A DNA stretch of 64,000 bases from Cohnella phaseoli (GTDB taxonomy: Bacteria; Bacillota; Bacilli; Paenibacillales; Paenibacillaceae): positions 124,001-188,000 of the forward strand of contig NZ_QRDZ01000002.1 in the NCBI RefSeq assembly GCF_003386235.1, read 5' to 3'. The notes under the pieces were generated by a model. That model did no database searches. It had not been told where the DNA came from and worked only from the letters and a program-made list of their open reading frames with translations. Shown here one piece after another: positions 36,181 through 48,203 of the stretch. A program made the position numbers and the translations under genes. The stretch's first letter is position 1, and every line of letters begins with the position of its first letter.

Positions 36181-37689
36181 TTACTTGTACTTGAGATAAG
36201 CGTTCTTCAGCTCATCGGCGATTTGAACGTAGTCCGCCGACGAAACCAGGCGATTCACGTATTGATCCCAGTCCTCTTCGGACAGCACGCCCATGACGAA
36301 CTTTACCTTGTTGCGCTCGAGGTCCCGGGTCAGATCGCCCCACTTATCGACGAGCGACGGCGAGTACAGATTATAGGCCGGATTCGAATAGGTCGATTTC
36401 AACTGCGAATCGTCGAATACTTCCTTGTACCATTGCAGCCTGGCGGGGTCGGCGTCCCAGAGCAGATAATTGTCCGCCCCCGTGTAGGTGCCGTCGTTCC
36501 ACGTGTACGCCTCGATGCCTTCGTTCCTGTACTTGTCGTTGCGCTCGATAGCGCCGTTCTTGAGCTCGTAGTGAACGCCTTCGATGCCGTACAGCGCCAA
36601 TCGCTGATAGACGGGCGACGAGGTGAAGTCGATCAGCTCCAGCAGACGCGGAATGTCGGCCTCCGGCACGCGCGAATCGATCATCAGGTTCGTCCACGAG
36701 CCCGTCGCCATGCTCGTTGCGTAGCCTTGGGGCCCTTGCAGCACTTTGAGCGTCAATACGTCCGCCTCCGGCGCGTTCTCCTTCAGCTTCTCCAGCCAAT
36801 CCGGAATTGTGAACATGTGCGTATTGGCGGCCACCGCCACGTATTTGCCCGTTTTGAACAGGTCCGTCTCGCTGCCTTCGACGATCGGGAACTCCGGGTG
36901 GATCGCTCCCGCGTCGTACAGCTGCTTGAGCCACCGCAAATAAATTTTGAAGGCGGGCATAAAGTCGCGATACCGGAAATTTCCCTCGCCGTCCACATCC
37001 CAATTCTGGATGCCGGTAATCGCGTTCGCGATCACGTCGGCGCTGGACGTCGACTTCATCGCCAGCCCGTACAGATCGGGAGGATCGCTGAGCCGCAAGA
37101 GCGCGTCCGTCAATTCCTCCCAGGTCGTCGGCACCGGCAGCCCCTCCCTGTCCAGCAAATCCTTACGGATATGCACCGTCGTGAAAATCGGCGGATTCGG
37201 GTGTCGCGGGATGCCCCATATCTTCCCGTTGTACACCATGTTGTCCCAGATCGAGGACGGGTAAGCCGCAAGATTCGGGTATTTCTGCAGATTGTCCCCG
37301 GTCAGATAAGGGGTCAGATCGTGGAATACGCCGGCCTGGATCGCTTCGTTCGTTGCCGTCTCGTAGATGGGATTGCTGGTCGGCACTTGGGTGATGTCCG
37401 CCAGGTCCCCGGTATTGAGCGCCACGTTTAATCGCTCTTTGTACCCGTTAAGCGGCACCCACTGCCAACTGATTTTCGTGTTCGTCTCCGCCTCGATGCG
37501 CTGACCGACGGCGTCTCCCCCAGGCGGGGGCGCCCCGTAAGCGATGTTCATCCACGAGACTTCGAGCGGAGGGCTCGTGGCCTTGCCTCCGTTCGACGAA
37601 TCGGGCGAAAGCGAACAAGCGCTCAAAGCGGCGACGGCGGAGACCAGCGGCAGGACGGCGGATTTCCGGAAAACGCAGATACGGCTCAT
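36181..37689 (-). CDS. ABC transporter solute-binding lipoprotein, LplA-like
   Basis: 502 residues. The lipoprotein signal ends in AALSAC. The mature part (SWMNIAYGAPPPGGDAVGQRIEAETNTKI near the start, with W-rich segments) resembles the LplA/YtcQ group of large sugar-binding proteins often paired with YesM/YesN systems. It is the first gene of the 28-kb locus and the third binding protein in it. The ATG at 37689 follows CGGGAGGTT. No strong sigma-A promoter was found before it, only a weak TACTAT, consistent with dependence on the divergent AraC-type regulator. Confidence 0.88.
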   Translation of the reverse strand: MSRICVFRKSAVLPLVSAVAALSACSLSPDSSNGGKATSPPLEVSWMNIAYGAPPPGGDAVGQRIEAETNTKISWQWVPLNGYKERLNVALNTGDLADITQVPTSNPIYETATNEAIQAGVFHDLTPYLTGDNLQKYPNLAAYPSSIWDNMVYNGKIWGIPRHPNPPIFTTVHIRKDLLDREGLPVPTTWEELTDALLRLSDPPDLYGLAMKSTSSADVIANAITGIQNWDVDGEGNFRYRDFMPAFKIYLRWLKQLYDAGAIHPEFPIVEGSETDLFKTGKYVAVAANTHMFTIPDWLEKLKENAPEADVLTLKVLQGPQGYATSMATGSWTNLMIDSRVPEADIPRLLELIDFTSSPVYQRLALYGIEGVHYELKNGAIERNDKYRNEGIEAYTWNDGTYTGADNYLLWDADPARLQWYKEVFDDSQLKSTYSNPAYNLYSPSLVDKWGDLTRDLERNKVKFVMGVLSEEDWDQYVNRLVSSADYVQIADELKNAYLKYK

Positions 37690-37868
37690 GGGTAACCTCC
37701 CGGAGGATTCGATCGCCGCGCGGCCACCCGTTGCGGCGGCTTCCGGCGATCTCGTCTTGATAGTATCGTAAATCGCGAAGGCGCGCGGCGCTATGACGGT
37801 TTGCTTACTTTCATGCCGTTTTGAACACCTCTTGCGTCGATTCCCGCCTCGGCGGCCTTCCTCCATAG

Positions 37869-37900
37869 TATAATGGATACGAGCCATGAAATCGCTTACC
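37869..37900 (+). promoter_or_regulatory. -10 element and cre-like site at the start of the yesM-type gene
   Basis: A perfect TATAAT lies at 37869-37874; no good -35 is visible, so an activator may be needed. TGAAATCGCTTACC (37887-37900) matches the CcpA cre consensus TGWAANCGNTNWCA at 13 of 14 positions (only the last base differs). It lies just downstream of the expected transcription start, where cre sites act as roadblocks. Carbon catabolite control is inferred. Confidence 0.5.
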
Positions 37901-37919
37901 TACTTGGAGGGACCCCGGA

Positions 37920-39650
37920 ATGCCGGTTAAAATGACGATTTTCCGCAGACTGATTCTGATGCTGGTTCTCCTCATTCTGCCGATTCTGGGGCTGTATATG
38001 TATTCCAATCAAGTGAGCGTACGCGTCGTGCGCAACGAGATCAAGGAGTCGAACCTGCAGCATCTGTCCTTTCTATTGCGGCAAGCGGAAGTGACGGTAG
38101 AGCAATTAATGCTCGCCGCCAATACGATCGGACGGTTCCAGGTCATCGACGACTTGATCCATATCGACGAGAAACCGAGCAACTACGAGAAAGTCGTGAT
38201 CAAGCAGGACATTATCGAGAAGCTGAGATTGTCCGGCGCCTCCAGCAACTGGACCAACCAATTTACCGTCTATGCCCCGGCGGCCGGCACCGGGGTCACC
38301 ACTTTGAATTCGGCGGATTACGGCGCCATGTTCGCGGAGGACGCGATTACGAAGGAATGGAAGTATCGGGAGACGTCGGAGAACGGCGTACCGGTCAAGC
38401 AATTCGTCAGGCATACCGTGTACCCCGGCTCGCGGATTATCGTCGAAGTCAGCTTCACGGCGGACAACATCCGGAACATGCTCGACCAGATTAAGCTGAA
38501 GGGAAAAAACGATCCGTTTTTTTACCATCCGGGCGAGCTGCCGATTATGAATCGGACGGCTAACGAAACGCTGGCGGAGGGCGTCGTCGACTATTTGAAC
38601 GGGCGCAAGGTGGACGCGGACCGCGCGGAAAGCGGCACCGAATACGTTCGGCTGCAAGGACGTCAATATATGATCAACTACGTCAAGTCGGAAACGCTCA
38701 ACTGGGTGCTCGTCGACTACGTCCCGATGGAATACCGGTTAAGTCCGATCAAGAACAGCTCCCTGCTCTTCTATGCTTGCATCGGCATGCTGCTGGCCAT
38801 GAGCATCGCCTTCGCCCTGCTGCTTTACCGCAACGTACAGATGCCGGTATCGCAGCTGCTTCACGGCGTGCGCAATATGGAACGCGGCCAGTTCTCCGTC
38901 CGTCTGACGAACAGGCAGAAGAACGAATTCAGCTATTTGTTCCACCGCTTTAACCAGATGGCGTCCCAGATCGAGCAGCTGATCGAGAACGTGTTCGCCG
39001 AGCGGCTTCGCTCGAAGGAAGCGACGCTGAAGCAGCTGCAGTCCCAGATCAATCCGCACTTCCTGTACAACTCGCTGGCGTTCATCAAGAGCATGACCGA
39101 GCTGGAAGAGAAAGAAGCCGTGATCGCGATGACGCTGAACTTAAGTCAGTACTACCGCTATACGACCCGCGTGGAAAATCAGGAAGCGACGCTGGGCGAG
39201 GAGCTTGAGCTGGTGCGCAACTATTTGACGATCCAGAACCTGCAGATGCAGCGCTTCGACTTCGAGCTGGACGTCCCGGACGACATGCTGGAGCTCCGGA
39301 TACCGCGGCTGATTCTGCAGCCGATCGCCGAGAACGCGATCCTCCACGGACTTGAGCCGCGGATGGAATGGGGATGGCTGCGGATCTCCGGCGAACGGGA
39401 CGGCGCGGGCAACCGTCTGATCGTGGAGGACAACGGCGTCGGGCTTTCCGAAGACGCGTTGGAGAAGCTGCGAATCAAGCTGGATACGCCGCTCGACAAC
39501 GAATCGGGCTGCGGATTGTGGAACGTGCATCAGCGGCTGAAATACCGGTTCGGGCCGGAGGCGGGCGTGGAGATGTCCCCCTCCCCCGGCGGCGGATTGC
39601 GCACCGTCCTGCACTGGACGGATCATGAAAACAAAGGAGGCCCCTCATGA
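37920..39650 (+). CDS. YesM-type sensor histidine kinase
   Basis: 576 residues. Membrane segment 1 (about 9-28), an extracytoplasmic dCACHE-like sensor (about 30-275), membrane segment 2 (about 281-304), HAMP, then the LytS/YesM-type kinase: LQSQINPHFLYNSL with His380 as the phosphorylation site, and an ATPase domain with LQPIAENAILHG and EDNGVGLS. This class senses extracellular sugars or polysaccharide fragments. GGAGG lies nine bases before the ATG. It overlaps the regulator by ATGA and diverges from the transport/fucosidase locus, its likely target. Confidence 0.93.
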   Translation: MPVKMTIFRRLILMLVLLILPILGLYMYSNQVSVRVVRNEIKESNLQHLSFLLRQAEVTVEQLMLAANTIGRFQVIDDLIHIDEKPSNYEKVVIKQDIIEKLRLSGASSNWTNQFTVYAPAAGTGVTTLNSADYGAMFAEDAITKEWKYRETSENGVPVKQFVRHTVYPGSRIIVEVSFTADNIRNMLDQIKLKGKNDPFFYHPGELPIMNRTANETLAEGVVDYLNGRKVDADRAESGTEYVRLQGRQYMINYVKSETLNWVLVDYVPMEYRLSPIKNSSLLFYACIGMLLAMSIAFALLLYRNVQMPVSQLLHGVRNMERGQFSVRLTNRQKNEFSYLFHRFNQMASQIEQLIENVFAERLRSKEATLKQLQSQINPHFLYNSLAFIKSMTELEEKEAVIAMTLNLSQYYRYTTRVENQEATLGEELELVRNYLTIQNLQMQRFDFELDVPDDMLELRIPRLILQPIAENAILHGLEPRMEWGWLRISGERDGAGNRLIVEDNGVGLSEDALEKLRIKLDTPLDNESGCGLWNVHQRLKYRFGPEAGVEMSPSPGGGLRTVLHWTDHENKGGPS

Positions 39651-41275
39651 TGCATCACGTGCTGATCGTCGACGACCATCCGCATCAGGTAGACAGCATG
39701 GCCCGCACGCTCCCGTGGACGGAAATGGGGGTTGTCGGCGTTCATAAAGCGTATTCCGCCCACGAAGCGCTGCAGACGCTGGACATCGTGCCCGTCGATC
39801 TGGTCGTGACGGACATTCGCATGCCCGTCATGTCCGGACTGGAGCTGATTCGCGAAATCCGCAGACGCTGGAAGGACATTAAAGTCATCCTGATGTCCGG
39901 GTACGCCGATTTTGAATACGCCAAAGAGGCCTTGCGTCAGGATGTCGAAGACTACCTGCTGAAGCCGGTTCCCAACGACGAACTGATCCGGTCGATCCGC
40001 GGCGTCCTCGACAAAAAAGCGGCCGAATGGCAGGCCGTTATTTCCAGCCAGCGGGTGCTCCATACGTTCCGCGAGCATCTTCCGGCGCTGAAGACCGGCC
40101 TCCTGCTGGAGCTGCTGCGCGGCCGACGCTTGTCCGACAGTCTGTTGCAGGAGAAGCTCGACCTGTATGAGCTCCCCTTCACCGTCCGGGAGAAAGCGGC
40201 GCTTGTGCTCGTGCGGCTGGAGGAGCCGCTTGCCGACTACGACCAGCGAAGCGTATCGCTGCTGGAATACGCGATCGCCAACATCGCGGAAGAGCTGTTC
40301 CGCGACGATTTCCGAATATGGAGCTGTCTCGACGACTACGGCTATTTAACCTTCCTCGTAGCGCTCGGGGAAGGAACGAAAAGCTTGTCCGAGCCGGAGC
40401 GGCAGCGGATGCTGGAACAGGGCGCGGCGCATCTCCAGCATTATGTCGGCGTCTATCTCAAGGGAAGCATATCCGCGCTCGTCAGCGATTGGTTCGAGTT
40501 CCCCGAGGCCGTCTCGGACCGCTACCAGCAATGCTTGTTCGCGTTCCGTCAGCGGATCGGGAGCGAACGGGCCTTCTTTATGACGATCGGCAGCACGGAA
40601 GAAGTCCACAAGACGGCGTTCCTGTCCAGCCTGTACGAGCCGCCGACGCTGAAGATGACCATCGAAGCCGGACAATGGAACGAGCTGCGCGGGAAGCTGG
40701 AGCGGATCTTTGAGGAGCTGCTGCAGGACGAATTTCAGTTCGAGGAGCATATTCTGGAGGTCTATCTCGAAATAGGCGGGATGCTTGCTTATATCGCGCA
40801 CAAAAATCGCCGCAGGCTGGCGGAACTGATCGGGGACGAATACGAGAAGGTCGCCGGCGGGCTGCCGTTCAAGACGGTCAAGTCGCTGCGGGAATGGACG
40901 TTCCGCATTCTCGATCGGCTGTTCGAGCTCGTCGATCGGGAACGCCAGCATTCCCGCGCCGCCATCGTTCAACAGGTCAACGAATACGTCATGGCCAACC
41001 TTGGCAAAGACATATCGATCCAGACGGTCGCCAACAGCGTTTTTCTGCATCCCTCCTACCTGTCCCGAATCTACAAGTCGGAATCGGGCGAGAGCTTCAG
41101 CGACTTCGTGCTGCGCGTCCGAATGGAGAAAGCCGTTGCGCTGCTCAAAAATAAAGGAATCAAAGTGTACGACATCTCCGGCGAACTCGGATACAACCAG
41201 ACGCAGCATTTTATCAAAATGTTCAAAAAGCATTACGGCCTGACGCCACAGGAGTATCGGGAACGCCTGCTTTGA
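39647..41275 (+). CDS. YesN-type response regulator with AraC DNA-binding domain
   Basis: 542 residues. The receiver domain (1-125) has Asp56 as phosphoacceptor in VVTDIRMP and Lys in LLKPV. A middle region of about 300 residues without a recognised fold follows, and then the C-terminal AraC/XylS double helix-turn-helix (about 440-540; SYLSRIYKSESGESFSDFVL and YNQTQHFIKMFKKHYGLTP). It probably activates the divergent 14-gene locus when phosphorylated by the 37920 kinase. No terminator was found after its stop. Confidence 0.93.
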   Translation: MMHHVLIVDDHPHQVDSMARTLPWTEMGVVGVHKAYSAHEALQTLDIVPVDLVVTDIRMPVMSGLELIREIRRRWKDIKVILMSGYADFEYAKEALRQDVEDYLLKPVPNDELIRSIRGVLDKKAAEWQAVISSQRVLHTFREHLPALKTGLLLELLRGRRLSDSLLQEKLDLYELPFTVREKAALVLVRLEEPLADYDQRSVSLLEYAIANIAEELFRDDFRIWSCLDDYGYLTFLVALGEGTKSLSEPERQRMLEQGAAHLQHYVGVYLKGSISALVSDWFEFPEAVSDRYQQCLFAFRQRIGSERAFFMTIGSTEEVHKTAFLSSLYEPPTLKMTIEAGQWNELRGKLERIFEELLQDEFQFEEHILEVYLEIGGMLAYIAHKNRRRLAELIGDEYEKVAGGLPFKTVKSLREWTFRILDRLFELVDRERQHSRAAIVQQVNEYVMANLGKDISIQTVANSVFLHPSYLSRIYKSESGESFSDFVLRVRMEKAVALLKNKGIKVYDISGELGYNQTQHFIKMFKKHYGLTPQEYRERLL

Positions 41276-41441
41276 GGAGGGCCGTCGAATCTTATTGTTG
41301 AATCCTTTTGGCATCCCATGGGTTCGCCGGCCGCCTTGCTATGAAGAGAAGAGGCTGTCCATCAAGAACGAATCTCGTTCATAAGACCTGCCCACAAGAT
41401 AATCAGACCATAACAATGAATCGATCGAGAGGGGAGGGGAA

Positions 41442-41659
41442 ATGAAGCTAACAGCGGACCAAGTGCTTACCATTTGTAAGGGGACAAAGAAATCGCTTCA
41501 GTTGTTCTATTTCTCCTCGATCAACAGGCTGCACGGATTGAGCAACTTGAGAATCATGTACGTGAATTGGAACGGCAACTTAGAAGCAACAGCGCCGATT
41601 TGAGGCACCGTAATCGTACACGATCTTATTTGCAAATATTATCTTTACGACTTGGATGA
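41442..41659 (+). pseudogene. IS66-family transposase N-terminal remnant, frameshifted
   Basis: From ATG 41442 the frame reads MKLTADQVLTICKG and then breaks. In the next frame the reading continues as DKEIASVVLFLLDQQ and ARIEQLENHVRELERQL. Together these give the coiled-coil N terminus typical of IS66 TnpC transposases. A missing G in the run near 41480 explains the shift. Everything after about residue 60 is absent, and both frames then stop. It is a dead fragment, with a good ribosome-binding site (GAGGGGAGGGG) still in front. Confidence 0.65.
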
Positions 41660-42049
41660 AATAAATATTTCACGCGTTATTCGGATATTAAATTTCAGAG
41701 CCAACACGAGCAGTCGTACGAGGCGTCCATCTGGATATTTCACACTTTTATTTAAAAAGCATCCTATAAGATTAACTTTATCATAAAAAAATCCCATTAT
41801 ATTGAAATTCATTGAATATCACAATGCATTAAAGAGAATTTTCAAAAGAAATTAGGGTCGATTTACCAAGCGGCATTTATCTAATCCTATCATGTTTACA
41901 TATCGAGTTTAAGCTCAGCCGTGACTTCGGAAAATCGAGCAAGTTGATGTACGTCAATTGATCCGTCGTTGTTTATTGACGGGACAAGTCGTTTCTTCCC
42001 GCAATTTGACTCTTCATGGTTATGGAAACGTGCGGGCAATCATAAGTTA

Positions 42050-44600
<2,551 letters not shown>

Positions 44601-44665
44601 CGCGAAACTCCATTCAATTTATCGCAGGAGCAAACGATCTTCCCTGAACCCATAGGAGGAATCGC

Positions 44666-45772
44666 ATGATTACGATTAGCCTCTGCATGATCGTCAAAAA
44701 CGAAGAGCAAGTTCTCGAACGCTGCCTGGCCTCCGCAGCTCCGCTTGTCGACGAGATAATCATTGTGGATACAGGTTCCACCGACCGCACGAGAGAGATC
44801 GCCCTGCGCTTCACGGATCGACTGCTTCATTTCGCCTGGATCGACAACTTTTCCGCAGCCCGCAACTACTCCTTCGATGCCGCCACACAGGACTACATCC
44901 TATGGCTGGATGCCGACGACGTAATTGCTCCCGACAACCAGCAGAAGCTGCTAGAACTAAAACGGACGCTCAGCCCCGATACCGATTCCGTCTCGATGAT
45001 CTATGAGCTGAGTCGAGACGAATACGGCAACGTCGCCCACAGTCTAAGACGCAATCGACTGATCAAAAGATCCAATCGTTACAGTTGGCAAGGAGCGGTG
45101 CACGAGGTGCTTATTGTAGGCGGGCATATTGTAACAAGCGATATCGCCGTCGCTCATTGTCCATTAACCGATGCGGACCCCGGCAGAAATCTACGCATCT
45201 ACAGCCAGCGGGAAGCGCAAGGATTGCCGCTGACGCCACGCGACCGACTCTACTACGCCCATGAACTGCTGGAGGCACAGCAATACCGCCAAGCTGCCGC
45301 TCATTATGAGCGATTCCTTGACGAGGGGGAAGGCTGGATCGAGGATGAGGTGACCGCGTGCAGCAAGCTTGCGGATTGCTACCACGCGCTTGGAGAGGCG
45401 GAGCAAGAGTGGAACGCGATCTGCCGCGCTTTCCGCTACGATACGCCCCGCCCCGAGTTTTGCTGCCGCATCGGCTTCAGCTTGCTGCATCGGGGCAAAT
45501 ACGAAGCCGCCGCCCATTGGTACAGATTGGCGATCGAACTTCCCGCACAGGAAAAGTGGGCGTTGGAAAACCACGCCTGTAGAACATGGCTCCCTCACTT
45601 GCAGCTATGCGTCTGCTACGACCGGTTGAAGCTGCACGACCTGGCCTACGCCCATAACGAAATCGCCCGAACCTATCGTCCGGACGATGCGGCTATTTTG
45701 CAAAACAAAGCTTACCTGGAACCGTTGGTTTCCCGACAAGACAGCGCTTCAGATAACCAGGAAGCCGGATAA
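44666..45772 (+). CDS. Family 2 glycosyltransferase with C-terminal TPR-like region
   Basis: 368 residues. The GT2 domain (1-about 225) begins ISLCMIVKNEEQVLERCL and has the nucleotide-sugar motifs IIVDTGSTDRT and ILWLDADDV (DxD). A helical TPR-like half follows (LYYAHELLEAQQYRQAAAHYERFL). It is cytoplasmic. TAGGAGG precedes the ATG, 66 bases after the collagen-like stop, so the two are probably co-transcribed. It likely glycosylates Thr residues of the collagen-like protein; that role is inferred from context. Confidence 0.88.
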   Translation: MITISLCMIVKNEEQVLERCLASAAPLVDEIIIVDTGSTDRTREIALRFTDRLLHFAWIDNFSAARNYSFDAATQDYILWLDADDVIAPDNQQKLLELKRTLSPDTDSVSMIYELSRDEYGNVAHSLRRNRLIKRSNRYSWQGAVHEVLIVGGHIVTSDIAVAHCPLTDADPGRNLRIYSQREAQGLPLTPRDRLYYAHELLEAQQYRQAAAHYERFLDEGEGWIEDEVTACSKLADCYHALGEAEQEWNAICRAFRYDTPRPEFCCRIGFSLLHRGKYEAAAHWYRLAIELPAQEKWALENHACRTWLPHLQLCVCYDRLKLHDLAYAHNEIARTYRPDDAAILQNKAYLEPLVSRQDSASDNQEAG

Positions 45773-45775
45773 TCG

Positions 45776-47332
45776 TCAGCCGTTCTCGCTCCATTCCACC
45801 AAACGAGGGTTCGCATCCATAATCGATTCGTATTGAGCTTTGCTTCCATACGATCCATCGGGGTCCGATTCTTTATAACGCTCATACTTGCGTTGCCTCT
45901 CGGACTCCTTCGCCCACCCCATGTGCTTGAGTCTGAACGGACTGATCGCATTCGGCAAGGAAAAAATGTTCCACGGCATTCTGCCGCAATGCACAGGCGT
46001 TTCCGACCACACGGCGGGGAAATGCGGGCGATACCTTACCAACAGCGGCCTATATAATCCGTGACTGTTCCAATGCTCATCCTCCCGGTATCGGCAATCG
46101 TCCCAAAAATCGTAAATGCGGAAGCTGTAAACGTCGATTTCTTCCTGCTCAAGCATGGCGGAAAGCCCATCCTTGAAACGATCCTCAAACCATTCGTCCG
46201 CATCGAGCACAAGCACCCATTGCGGGTTTAGCTTCGCCGCCTCCGCCCATTGCTGCTGTCTAAGCTCATACTCGTTGCCAAATTTCGGCTCGTCGTTGCG
46301 AACGATCCTCAAGGGAATGCCCGCTAGCGCCTGTCTACAGATGTCCGCCGAGCCGTCCGTGCTCCCATCGTCGATAATAGATGCCGCATCGATATAATCC
46401 TTGCAGCGCGCAAGCATCTCTCTCAAAAGGCCTTTCGCTTCATTTCGCATCGTCATCGACAGCAGCAGTCTCGGCCTGGAATCGTCTTCGGCAGCCCCGC
46501 GTCTCATATTGCGCCAATGAACGCGCTGCGCGGGCAGCTTCCCGATATCCGAGGTCCGATATAGATGCAGAGCCGGCAGCGTCGTATCGACAAATAAATC
46601 GAAGCCGAGACATTCCGCACGGATGCAAAAATGGCGATCCTCTCCCCATAGGGATAGATTGCGTATTTTGCGAAAAGACAGATCAAAGCGCAGCGCCTCC
46701 GAGCCGATCAGCGTGCAGGCCCCGAGCCCGCCTACTTGGTACAGTCCGGGAGTTCGGAGCATCGCAAGAAATTCATTTGTTCTTCGCTTGATTTCAGCAT
46801 CCGACAGCAGCGTCCCCGGCTCCCTGGACACCATATCGTATTCGTCGCTTAACCACACCTGAGGCAGCGGAGCGGTTCCCGGCTGCCACTGCGTCCAGAA
46901 AATTTCGCTGACGATCGGCTTTCCCGTCTCCAGCAGGCGGAGCAAAGTCCCAGGATGAAGAACGATGTCCGAATCGACCAGCAGCAAGGCATCTACGCGT
47001 TCGTCCCTTGCCTGCCGGATAAATCCGTCCTTGGATTTGGCTACTCTCCATACGAGCATTTCGTTCCATATATGCGTATTCTCGTTACATTGAAAAGGGA
47101 TTTCCGCACTCCGATCGGCTTGTTCGATCTTCGCGGAAATCCCTTTTTGCGCTTGCATAGCTTGAAAGCTCTTCAACAGCTCGGTCGATGCCGGGTCGTC
47201 GTTGTCATCGACCAGTCGGAAAATCAGCTCGTGATCTCCGCCGTCGATCGAAGCCAATCCGTGCAGGAATTCGGTCAATATGTCCGGTCTGCGCCGAACC
47301 GGGCTTGCGATCATGATTTTGAGCTTTTCCAT
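45776..47332 (-). CDS. Tandem glycosyltransferase (two GT-A type domains)
   Basis: 518 residues. The N-terminal domain (about 1-270) has KIMIASPVRRRPDILTEFL, LLLVDSDIVLHPGTLLRLL and GGLGACTLIG. The second domain (about 275-518) is a GT2 unit with LLLSMTMRNEAKGLLREML, IIDDGSTDGSADI and WVLVLDADEWFED. Both carry an acidic metal/sugar-nucleotide motif, so two transfer steps are possible. GGGAGGGAG precedes ATG 47332; the ATG at 47347 lacks a site. It is convergent with the 44666 glycosyltransferase, only 3 bases apart, and probably belongs to the same surface-glycan module. Confidence 0.85.
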   Translation of the reverse strand: MEKLKIMIASPVRRRPDILTEFLHGLASIDGGDHELIFRLVDDNDDPASTELLKSFQAMQAQKGISAKIEQADRSAEIPFQCNENTHIWNEMLVWRVAKSKDGFIRQARDERVDALLLVDSDIVLHPGTLLRLLETGKPIVSEIFWTQWQPGTAPLPQVWLSDEYDMVSREPGTLLSDAEIKRRTNEFLAMLRTPGLYQVGGLGACTLIGSEALRFDLSFRKIRNLSLWGEDRHFCIRAECLGFDLFVDTTLPALHLYRTSDIGKLPAQRVHWRNMRRGAAEDDSRPRLLLSMTMRNEAKGLLREMLARCKDYIDAASIIDDGSTDGSADICRQALAGIPLRIVRNDEPKFGNEYELRQQQWAEAAKLNPQWVLVLDADEWFEDRFKDGLSAMLEQEEIDVYSFRIYDFWDDCRYREDEHWNSHGLYRPLLVRYRPHFPAVWSETPVHCGRMPWNIFSLPNAISPFRLKHMGWAKESERQRKYERYKESDPDGSYGSKAQYESIMDANPRLVEWSENG

Positions 47333-47429
47333 GAATCTCCCTCCCATGCTCGCCGGCTTCGGAAGAAACTCGTTCTTCCTTAACCTTTATGCATGGAGGA
47401 GGCAATCGATTCCTAAGTTGTCGGCGTCG

Positions 47430-47999
47430 CTACAGCACGTCCTGCAACATCTTCTCCCATTCCTTGCGCTCCACAATGCCCTCGATCCGATGGCGGACAA
47501 CGCCGTCCCGATCGATAATAAAGCTGACCGGATATCCGGTAATTTTGTACAGGTCTCCGGCTACGCCCTCCGCATCGGTTAGAACAGGAAACACGAAGCC
47601 CTGCTCCTTCACGAATTCTTTGGCCGATCTCAACCTGTCGTAATTGGTGGCGTTAACGGCATACAGATCGAGCTTATCCTGATGATCTTCATAGATCGCC
47701 TTAAGATCCGGCGCCTCCACCTCGCACGGCCCGCACCAGGCCGCCCAGAAATTAACGATCAGAGCTTTGTCCCGCTTCCCCCCGACGCTGAAGGACGTCG
47801 TTCCATCCAGCGAATCGAGCGTAAACGCCGGTGCGAAATGATTCGCCTTCGGCGCCGGATCTGCCGGAATTTCGCCGGCCGACTGCCCGTTCGCTCCCGC
47901 CGCCTTACCGGAGGAAGCTCCGCGCCCGCTTTCGTCCCATATCCACACTCCAGCAATCGCAATGACCGCTATTGCCAAAATAATCAGGTTTCTTTTCAT
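47430..47999 (-). CDS. Membrane-anchored thioredoxin-like protein (TlpA/ResA type)
   Basis: 189 residues. One N-terminal membrane anchor (LIILAIAVIAIAGVWIW) and a Ser/Gly/Ala linker precede an extracytoplasmic thioredoxin fold with the active site WCGPC (Cys89, Cys92) and the cis-Pro region GYPVSFIIDRDG. It probably reduces or exchanges disulfides in exported proteins or apocytochromes. GAGGAATCC precedes ATG 47999. No cytochrome-maturation genes are adjacent, so the partner is unknown. Confidence 0.88.
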   Translation of the reverse strand: MKRNLIILAIAVIAIAGVWIWDESGRGASSGKAAGANGQSAGEIPADPAPKANHFAPAFTLDSLDGTTSFSVGGKRDKALIVNFWAAWCGPCEVEAPDLKAIYEDHQDKLDLYAVNATNYDRLRSAKEFVKEQGFVFPVLTDAEGVAGDLYKITGYPVSFIIDRDGVVRHRIEGIVERKEWEKMLQDVL

Positions 48000-48203
48000 G
48001 GATTCCTCAACTCTCAAGTTCAAGATATTACCCTTATCTTACCCCATTTCCAAGGAACCTTCCATGACTCAGACGTGTCGGAATGATGAACATCTCCTTC
48101 CATCCGCCCAACGCATATCGCCTCAAATGCAAGGGAACGTTAACTGAACCAGCGACAGCAGGTTGAACGAGTAAAAGCTGCCGTTTTAAGGAGGAAACAG
48201 GAA

